Below the pieces are notes generated by a model. That model searched no databases and was not told the DNA's origin. It was given only the letters and a program-made list of their open reading frames with translations. Positions 1-5,027 of a DNA stretch of 13,892 nucleotides are shown here, one piece after another. Within the stretch, counting starts at the first letter, position 1; the number at the start of each line of letters is the position of its first letter. The stretch lies in contig CAZERD010000043.1 in the NCBI GenBank assembly GCA_964515405.1, positions 1 through 13,892 on the forward strand, read 5' to 3'. Source of the DNA: CAZERD01 sp964515405. GTDB lineage: Bacteria > Campylobacterota_A > Desulfurellia > Desulfurellales > CAZERD01. The position numbers and the translations under genes are program-made.

Positions 1-146
1 TGAGGAAGAGTCTTGTTCTTTCCTATAAGTGGTTTTATATCTTTGGTGACAAGGATCAGTGTAAATTTGATGCTCAGATGATGACCCCATCGGAGGTTAG
101 AAAGGCTAAGAAGCTTGCAGAGAAGTGGTTGTCCTCCCACGGATAG
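1..146 (+). CDS. C-terminal tail of a probable Sel1-like repeat protein (partial)
   Basis: The frame is open from the window edge to a TAG at 144-146 and gives the last 47 residues of a protein that begins outside the window. The tail contains a YKWF segment followed by a GDKD turn, then MTPSEVRKAKKLAEKWL. The same order (aromatic YxWF helix, short turn, M-T-P helix rich in Ala and Lys/Arg, ending in EWL-like residues) is typical of the last repeat of Sel1-like/TPR solenoid proteins, which act as protein-protein scaffolds. This assignment rests on pattern memory over a short stretch. The other two forward frames contain early stops. A 70-base gap with a promoter separates it from rplU, so it is probably not in the ribosomal operon. 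Confidence 0.5.
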   Translation, partial: RKSLVLSYKWFYIFGDKDQCKFDAQMMTPSEVRKAKKLAEKWLSSHG

Positions 147-155
147 TTAAGAGTG

Positions 156-184
156 TTGACAATAAAGGGCTAATTTTGTAAAAG
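156..184 (+). promoter_or_regulatory. Candidate sigma-70 promoter for the rplU operon
   Basis: A perfect -35 box TTGACA lies at 156-161. A 17-base spacer leads to TAAAAG at 179-184, which matches four of six positions of TATAAT and is directly preceded by TG. It sits in the only gap between the upstream gene and rplU and would start transcription near 190, leaving a leader of about 25 bases before the rplU start at 217. The -10 box is imperfect, so this is a candidate only. Confidence 0.5.
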
Positions 185-216
185 CACATTGCATGTCTTG
201 GAGAAAGGGGTTTGAA

Positions 217-519
217 ATGTTTGCTGTTATTGAGACAGGTGGTAAGCAGTATATTGTTAAAGAGGGTGATGTTATAAGGGTTGAAAAATTGTCTCATGAG
301 GGGGAAGAAGTAGAGTTTGACAAGGTGCTTATGGTGGGTGATAGGGTTGGCTCTCCGTATGTGGAAGGGGCTAAGGTTAAGGGTGCTGTGCTGAGGGATG
401 CTAGATCCAAGAAGATTATCGTGTTTAAGTACAAGAGAAGAAAGGGGTACCACAAAAAGCAAGGCCACAGGCAGTGGTTTACAGAGGTAAAAATAACGGA
501 GATTCTGAAGGGGGAGTAA
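217..519 (+). CDS. rplU: 50S ribosomal protein L21
   Basis: Large-subunit ribosomal protein that binds 23S rRNA. The product is 100 residues, close to the usual 100-105. It begins with the family hallmark MFAVIETGGKQY, and the basic block KKIIVFKYKRRKGYHKKQGHRQ (residues about 68-89, ending in the L21 signature GHRQ) is present. An in-frame ATG exists 24 bases upstream (193), but the family N-terminus starts at the second ATG, and a purine-rich AGAAAGGGG at about 202-210 is correctly spaced for it, so I chose 217. It is the first gene of a compact operon: the rpmA ATG begins on the base after its TAA. The W in HRQWF, where many L21 proteins carry a smaller or aromatic residue, is the only oddity. 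Confidence 0.97.
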   Translation: MFAVIETGGKQYIVKEGDVIRVEKLSHEGEEVEFDKVLMVGDRVGSPYVEGAKVKGAVLRDARSKKIIVFKYKRRKGYHKKQGHRQWFTEVKITEILKGE

Positions 520-768
520 ATGGCCCATAAGAAGGGACTTGGTAGCACGAAGAATGGAAGGGACAGTATAGGAAAGAGGCTCGGTGTAAAGAGGAGCGAT
601 GGACAGTTCGTTAAGGCTGGGGAAATAATTGTGAGACAGCGTGGTACTCGTTTTCATCCCGGTGCAAATACCAGCAGAGGGAGAGACGATACTATATTTG
701 CTCTTGTCTCTGGCGTTGTGAAGTTTGAAGAGAAAATGAACAAGAGGGTTATCAGCGTCTATCCGTAA
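520..768 (+). CDS. rpmA: 50S ribosomal protein L27
   Basis: Ribosomal protein whose N-terminal tail reaches the peptidyl-transferase centre. The product is 82 residues and begins MAHKKGLGSTKNGRDS, followed by GKRLGVKRSDGQFVKAG and the GTRFHPG motif, all standard for L27. There is no N-terminal cleavable extension of the Firmicutes/Fusobacteria type, and no Prp protease gene between rplU and rpmA, consistent with a directly mature N-terminus. The start codon immediately follows the rplU stop, and its Shine-Dalgarno-like GGGGGAG lies inside the end of rplU. The TAA stop shares one base with the obgE ATG (TAATG), indicating coupled translation. Confidence 0.97.
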   Translation: MAHKKGLGSTKNGRDSIGKRLGVKRSDGQFVKAGEIIVRQRGTRFHPGANTSRGRDDTIFALVSGVVKFEEKMNKRVISVYP

Positions 769-1748
769 TGTTAATTGATCGTGCAAAGATATACGTGAAG
801 GCTGGCAATGGAGGAGATGGTATTGTAAGTTTCCACAGGGAGAAGTATATTCCGAAGGGCGGCCCTGACGGTGGAGACGGTGGAGACGGTGGAGACGTAG
901 TGCTTGTAGCTACAAGAAACCATCACACCCTGAGGAGGTTTCGTTTTGAGAGGGTGTTTAAAGCTGAGAATGGGAGACGGGGTGGTTCTAATAATAAAAC
1001 GGGCAGAAGGGGGGAAGATCTTGTTATAGAAGTACCTGTTGGCACTGTTGTGAAGGATAGAGAGGGGGGTGTAATTGCAGATCTCAGCAAGGAGGGGCAA
1101 AGAATAATAGTAGCCAAGGGCGGCCGTGGTGGGAAGGGGAATGCGGCGTTCGCAACTCCTACCAATAGAGCTCCCAGGAAGGCAATGAGGGGGCGAAAAG
1201 GTGAAGAGAAGCTACTATTGCTTGAGCTTAAACTTGTGGCAGATGTTGCCCTTGTTGGTTTTCCTAATGTTGGAAAATCTTCTTTGATAAGGAAGATTTC
1301 CAATGCAAAGCCGGAGGTGGCTGATTATCCGTTTACTACTCTAACCCCTCATTTAGGTTATGTTGAATTCAGAGGTAGGGATTTCACGGTTGTTGATATA
1401 CCTGGTATTATAGAAGGAGCTTCTGAAGGCAAAGGACTTGGGTTTGAGTTTTTGAGGCACATTGAAAGAGCCTTATTGCTTGTGTTTGTGTTGGATTTGA
1501 GTGACAATCCGGTTGGACAGCACAGAGTGCTATTGGACGAGCTTGGGAGGTATAATCCTGTCCTGCTGGATAGAGAAAGGGTTGTTGTTCTCAATAAGAT
1601 GGATGTTTCCGGTAGGGATATAGCCAAAAAGGTTAAAGATAACTTTGCGGAGCCTGTTTTTCTTGTGAGTGTTTTAACGGGTGAGGGGATAAATACGTTT
1701 CTTGGATGGGTGGTGGAGAATCTTGACTCTTTGAGGGAGCAGCAATGA
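768..1748 (+). CDS. obgE: Obg-family GTPase (ribosome assembly/stress)
   Basis: GTP-binding protein of the Obg/CgtA family, which binds the 50S subunit and links its assembly to growth and nucleotide status. The product is 326 residues. The glycine-rich Obg fold fills residues 1-158 (for example GGPDGGDGGDGGDV at 31-44). The G domain follows with G1 GFPNVGKS (164-171), switch region YPFTTLTP (187-194), G3 DIPG (210-213), G4 NKMD (276-279) and G5-like SVLTGEG (301-307). The protein stops right after the G domain, so the variable C-terminal extension found in many Obg proteins is missing; short forms are known in Gram-negative lineages. At DNA level the glycine-rich loop holds three perfect tandem copies of GGTGGAGAC (870-896). 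The start overlaps the rpmA stop and the stop overlaps the nadD start. Confidence 0.96.
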   Translation: MLIDRAKIYVKAGNGGDGIVSFHREKYIPKGGPDGGDGGDGGDVVLVATRNHHTLRRFRFERVFKAENGRRGGSNNKTGRRGEDLVIEVPVGTVVKDREGGVIADLSKEGQRIIVAKGGRGGKGNAAFATPTNRAPRKAMRGRKGEEKLLLLELKLVADVALVGFPNVGKSSLIRKISNAKPEVADYPFTTLTPHLGYVEFRGRDFTVVDIPGIIEGASEGKGLGFEFLRHIERALLLVFVLDLSDNPVGQHRVLLDELGRYNPVLLDRERVVVLNKMDVSGRDIAKKVKDNFAEPVFLVSVLTGEGINTFLGWVVENLDSLREQQ

Positions 1749-2377
1749 GGATTGCTCTTTTTGGTGGTACTTTTAATCCCGTGCATGTGGGCCACCTTGT
1801 CAGTGCAGTGGATGTACATTCCCATTTTATGCTTGATGAAGTGATTCTTATTCCTCTTGGGATACCGCCTCACAAGAAGGATAACATGGTTGATGCTGAA
1901 TTGAGATACAAGATGGTAGAGTTGGCTGTGAAAGATTTTCCCTTTCTGAAGGTTTCAAGGTTTGAGATAGATAGAAATACTGTCAGTTATGCTGTGGACA
2001 CTGTGAGGCACTTTACCGCGGAGCATATTGGTGATGAGGTGTTTTACATAATAGGGGTAGATGCCTTTTACCATATAGAGATGTGGAAGGATTTTGAGGC
2101 TATCAGAAATATGGTGAGCTTTATAGTATTGAGCAGACCTCATTACAATATTGAGAGGACGCTTCTTAAGTACAAGAAATATTTTGTATTCGTTGTTGCT
2201 GATAGGAGAGATAAATACACTGCAGAACCAGGTACTGTGTACATTTTTGATTCTTTGTATTTGGATGTTTCTTCAAGTGAGATACGCCGTAGAATAAAGG
2301 AAGGGAAAAACATAAAGCACCTTGTACCCCATGAAGTTGCTGAGTTTATAACCAGGGAGGGGATTTACAGGATATGA
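1745..2377 (+). CDS. nadD: Nicotinate-nucleotide adenylyltransferase
   Basis: Transfers AMP from ATP to nicotinate mononucleotide to make deamido-NAD, a core step of NAD synthesis in the cytoplasm. The product is 210 residues, normal for the family. It shows the nucleotidyltransferase signature GGTFNPVHVGHL (7-18, with HVGH as the HxGH motif), PPHK (41-44), GVDAF followed by W114 in the substrate loop, and SSSEIR (176-181), the ISSTxIR motif that binds the triphosphate. It overlaps obgE by four bases (ATGA) and its TGA overlaps the rsfS start in the same way. Purine-rich GGGAG just inside the end of obgE serves as ribosome binding site. Confidence 0.95.
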   Translation: MRIALFGGTFNPVHVGHLVSAVDVHSHFMLDEVILIPLGIPPHKKDNMVDAELRYKMVELAVKDFPFLKVSRFEIDRNTVSYAVDTVRHFTAEHIGDEVFYIIGVDAFYHIEMWKDFEAIRNMVSFIVLSRPHYNIERTLLKYKKYFVFVVADRRDKYTAEPGTVYIFDSLYLDVSSSEIRRRIKEGKNIKHLVPHEVAEFITREGIYRI

Positions 2378-2673
2378 AAGATGAACTAATGGATATTCTG
2401 GAAGAGAAAAAAGTTTTGGATGTTGTTCTTTTGGATCTTAGAAAGAGGTCTGCGTTATTTGATTACTTTATTATTGGCACTGTGGAGTCCACCAAGCAGG
2501 CCGAAGCTGTGGTTGAAGAGATAGACAAGAGAAATGTTCGTGTTCATCACATAGAGTATTCACCTGATGGTGGGTGGACGCTGGTAGATTGCTTTGATGT
2601 GGTGGTTCATCTCTTCAGTGAGCAAAAACGAGAGGAATACAATATAGAATCACTTTATCTGGAAAGGGAATGA
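2374..2673 (+). CDS. rsfS: Ribosomal silencing factor RsfS
   Basis: Binds ribosomal protein L14 on the 50S subunit and blocks joining with 30S when nutrients are scarce. The product is 99 residues, at the short end of the family (about 105-120). Recognisable motifs are DYFIIG (30-35), the Q42-containing helix ESTKQAEAVVEEI, and GGWTLVDCFDVVVHLFSEQKREEYNIESLY (66-95), which matches the family pattern W-x-L-x-D-x-x-x-VVVH-x-F followed by R-x-x-Y-x-L/I-E. The link nadD-rsfS-rlmH is widespread and supports the call. The start overlaps nadD by ATGA and the stop overlaps rlmH by ATGA. Confidence 0.93.
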   Translation: MKDELMDILEEKKVLDVVLLDLRKRSALFDYFIIGTVESTKQAEAVVEEIDKRNVRVHHIEYSPDGGWTLVDCFDVVVHLFSEQKREEYNIESLYLERE

Positions 2674-3119
2674 TAAAGTTTATTTTTGTTGATTCAAAGA
2701 GGGGTTTTCTGGATTCGGGAGTGGCAGAGTATATAACTCGCATAAAATCTTTTACCCCTGTCTCTGTAAAGTTTGTAAAGTCTTCTCGCTTCAAGGAGAG
2801 AGAGTTGGTGCTTAGGGATGAGGCTATTAGAATTAGAAGGTTATTGAGAGAAGATGACTGTGTGATTGTGCTTGATGAGAAGGGTAGATGTATGGGTTCA
2901 AGGGATTTTGCCTCCTTTCTCAACAGGGAACTGAGTACCTGCCACAACGTTGTTTTTGTCGTGGGTGGAGCGTGGGGTATTGAGGTATCTTTGAAGAGAG
3001 AATTTCTCCCCCTGAGCCTTTCCCTGATGACATTCTCTCATTTCACAGCGAGGCTTGTGCTCGTTGAGCAAATATACCGGGCCTTCTGCATTTTAAATGG
3101 TTTATCTTATGTAAAATAG
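2670..3119 (+). CDS. rlmH: 23S rRNA pseudouridine-1915 N3-methyltransferase
   Basis: SPOUT-class methyltransferase that modifies pseudouridine 1915 of 23S rRNA (E. coli numbering) on assembled ribosomes. The product is 149 residues, slightly shorter than the usual 155-160. It has VIVLDEKG (65-72), the SAM-binding GGAWG (99-103, usually GGPYG), SLSLMTFSH (116-124) and EQIYRA (133-138) of the trefoil-knot C-terminus. The very end reads YVK, whereas most family members end in YHR/YHK plus a few residues, so the conserved His is absent. It closes the ATGA-coupled chain, and an AT-rich gap with the bioB promoter follows. Confidence 0.93.
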   Translation: MIKFIFVDSKRGFLDSGVAEYITRIKSFTPVSVKFVKSSRFKERELVLRDEAIRIRRLLREDDCVIVLDEKGRCMGSRDFASFLNRELSTCHNVVFVVGGAWGIEVSLKREFLPLSLSLMTFSHFTARLVLVEQIYRAFCILNGLSYVK

Positions 3120-3138
3120 CTTTTGTAATATAATTAGC

Positions 3139-3167
3139 TTGACAAAATTAAAATATTAAAATAAATT
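3139..3167 (+). promoter_or_regulatory. Candidate bioB promoter almost abutting the start codon
   Basis: A perfect TTGACA (3139-3144) and a TAAATT -10 box (3162-3167, four of six matches) are separated by 17 bases. The spacer contains two perfect head-to-tail copies of ATTAAAAT (3147-3162). Transcription would begin near 3173-3175, while the bioB ATG is at 3176, which implies a leaderless or nearly leaderless mRNA. TTGTAA at 3123-3128 forms an imperfect inverted repeat with TTGACAA at 3139-3145 over the -35 box. It could be an operator, but its spacing does not match the BirA sites I know. Confidence 0.5.
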
Positions 3168-3175
3168 CGTCCGCG

Positions 3176-4156
3176 ATGGCGCTTGAACATTTGGAATCTC
3201 TGTTTGAAAAGTCCATATCAGGTGATGGGTTATCGCAGCAGGAGATAGCTTTTGTGATAAATTATCCCGAGGATAGGGTTGGGCACCTTATGGGTGTTGC
3301 ACATAGGATAAAGGAGTACTTTTTTGGCAACATTGTTTCTTTGTGTTCCATTGTTAATGCTAAAAGTGGTGGATGTTCAGAGGACTGTGCTTTTTGCGCA
3401 CAATCGGCTCACTACAAGACGGGTGTCAGAAGGAGAGGTTTCCTTTCGCTGAAGAGTATTGTTTCTGTTGCTTGTTCTGTGAAAAAGAGAGGTGTGGGGA
3501 GATTTGCAATGGTGACCAGCGGCAGGAGACCTTCTCAGAGGGATATCAAGACTGTTTGTGAAGCGGTTTTGAGGATAAAAAAATGCGGTGGAGTAAAGGT
3601 TGATGTTTCGTTAGGTGAACTTACCCGGGAGGATATTGTGTCCCTGAAGGATGCCGGTGTGGATGGGATACATGGTAATCTTGAGACTTCCAGCTCTTAC
3701 TTCCCGCGAGTGTGTACGACTCATTCCTATCGGGATAAATTGAAGAGTTTGGAGCTTGTGAAGGAAGAGGGTATGTTTTTGTGTTCCGGTGGACTGTTTG
3801 GTATGGGGGAATCGTGGCAGGATAGGGTTGAGCTTGCCTTAACTCTCAAGGGGCTTAGTGTTGATTCGGTACCTATCAATTTTCTCATGCCTATAAAGGG
3901 AACCCCCCTTCAGGATGTTCCTGCTTTGTCTTTTCCTGAGGCGCTGAAAATTGTTGTTTTGTTCAGGTTGCTTTTGCCTGATAAGGAAATAAGGGTGTGT
4001 GGGGGCAGGAATGTGGTATTTGATGAGGATAATAAGCGTCTAGTTTTGAGGAGCGGTGCTTCAGGCATAATGGTGGGCAATTATTTGACAAGGAGAGGAT
4101 TTGATATAGCTTCAGATCTTCGGGATCTGTCTGCTTTGGGCATGAGTGTGGTTTGA
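3176..4156 (+). CDS. bioB: Biotin synthase, variant cluster-ligand set
   Basis: Radical-SAM enzyme that inserts sulfur into dethiobiotin to give biotin. The product is 326 residues, a normal length. NAKSGGCSEDCAFCAQS places the SAM-cluster cysteines at C67, C71 and C74 and is diagnostic for BioB. LETSSSYFP, VCTTHSY, LCSGGLFGMGE and SVPINFL follow in family order. Compared from memory with E. coli BioB, the [2Fe-2S] ligands Cys97 and Cys128 become A111 (RFAMVTSG) and D143 (KVDVSLG), while Cys188 and Arg260 are kept as C203 and R273. Extra cysteines C180 (RVCTTH) and C275 (RVCGG) lie near the cluster site, as I recall for BioB of anaerobes. The ATG has no Shine-Dalgarno; an in-frame stop at 3149 leaves only ATT 3155 as an alternative. 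No other biotin gene is in the window. Confidence 0.93.
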   Translation: MALEHLESLFEKSISGDGLSQQEIAFVINYPEDRVGHLMGVAHRIKEYFFGNIVSLCSIVNAKSGGCSEDCAFCAQSAHYKTGVRRRGFLSLKSIVSVACSVKKRGVGRFAMVTSGRRPSQRDIKTVCEAVLRIKKCGGVKVDVSLGELTREDIVSLKDAGVDGIHGNLETSSSYFPRVCTTHSYRDKLKSLELVKEEGMFLCSGGLFGMGESWQDRVELALTLKGLSVDSVPINFLMPIKGTPLQDVPALSFPEALKIVVLFRLLLPDKEIRVCGGRNVVFDEDNKRLVLRSGASGIMVGNYLTRRGFDIASDLRDLSALGMSVV

Positions 4157-4186
4157 AAAACATCTCATTGAACCACCTCCAGAATA

Positions 4187-5017
4187 ATGATATATTTTCA
4201 AGTTATGATAAAAGTTAAGAGATTTGAGAGGAATAACAGAGGGCGTGATTTTGTAGTGGGGGATATTCATGGTTGTCTGTTTGCCCTTGAGCGTTTGCTT
4301 GAAATGGTTGATTTTGACACATCCAAGGATAGGCTTTTCTCGGTAGGGGACCTTATAGATAGGGGTCCTGATCCTCTGGGTGTTGTTGGACTGATAGAGA
4401 AAGGTTGGTTTTATCCTGTGAAGGGTAACCACGAGGTTATGATAGTTGATTTCTTCAGGAGGTTCTCTGAGAGTGGTGGTAGAGACTTTTATTCCACTTA
4501 TCTGCTTTACGAGGGTGGATGGATATTTGATGTGCTCAATGATTCGGTGAAAAGAGGTAGATTATATGAGTGTTTGGAGCTAATAGAGAGTTTGCCGTTG
4601 GTTATAACTGTGGAGTCTGAGAATAGGTTTAATGTGGTGCACGCTGAGTTAATAAAAGAGGATGAAGACGGAAAGTATATTTCTGTGTATGGGGATGAGG
4701 ATATAGATAATGAGTTTGCTGGCTTATCCCACGGTGAATATGTGATGGCTGAGAGAAATATGGTGTGGTCAAGGAAACTGATGGAATATGCGGGTAGAGG
4801 AATAAAACTGCCGGCCAGGGTGAAATGGTTGTCGGATACGTATTGTGGTCACACTGTACACCATACCGTCAGACGTGTCTTTTCTCATATTTGTATAGAC
4901 ACCGGGGTTTATATGCCTCTGAGGTTTGTAGGTGAGTATGATTATGGTCTTACTATGATGGAGCCTGCGACGGGGAGAAGTTGGCATATCAATACGCTTG
5001 ACGCTTTAAACAGGTGA
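4187..5017 (+). CDS. PPP-family serine/threonine phosphatase-like metallophosphoesterase
   Basis: Predicted cytoplasmic phosphatase with a two-metal centre. The product is 276 residues from the first ATG. The PPP signature residues appear in order: GDIHG (25-29), GDLIDRG (54-60), GNHE (80-83), H152 in VVHAE, and GH (221-222) followed by IDTGVY. Order and spacing match phage lambda protein phosphatase and E. coli PrpA/PrpB better than ApaH, but a dinucleotide tetraphosphatase activity cannot be excluded. A second ATG at 4205 would give 270 residues and agrees better with lambda phosphatase, which has 18 residues before GD. Neither start has a Shine-Dalgarno; CACCTCC, the anti-Shine-Dalgarno sequence itself, lies at 4174-4180. 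It follows bioB by 30 bases and precedes secA by 10, so it is probably co-transcribed with one or both. Confidence 0.85.
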   Translation: MIYFQVMIKVKRFERNNRGRDFVVGDIHGCLFALERLLEMVDFDTSKDRLFSVGDLIDRGPDPLGVVGLIEKGWFYPVKGNHEVMIVDFFRRFSESGGRDFYSTYLLYEGGWIFDVLNDSVKRGRLYECLELIESLPLVITVESENRFNVVHAELIKEDEDGKYISVYGDEDIDNEFAGLSHGEYVMAERNMVWSRKLMEYAGRGIKLPARVKWLSDTYCGHTVHHTVRRVFSHICIDTGVYMPLRFVGEYDYGLTMMEPATGRSWHINTLDALNR

Positions 5018-5027
5018 GGAGTGAATA

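Noticed and set aside
193..216. Upstream ATG extending L21 by eight residues
   Set aside because: The L21 family starts at MFAVIETGGKQY and a ribosome site is correctly placed for the ATG at 217.
106..786. Long minus-strand open frame of 226 codons opposite rplU and rpmA
   Set aside because: It lies fully antisense to two certain ribosomal protein genes, shows no motif, and is an effect of codon bias in the real genes.
870..896. Three tandem copies of GGTGGAGAC inside obgE
   Set aside because: The encoded GGDGGDGGD is the normal glycine loop of Obg proteins with normal length, so the DNA repeat needs no extra explanation.
3176..4156. Possibility that the bioB-like gene encodes another radical-SAM enzyme such as HydE or PylB
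   Set aside because: The NAKSGxCSEDCxFCAQS block and later motifs are those of BioB; only the auxiliary cluster positions differ.
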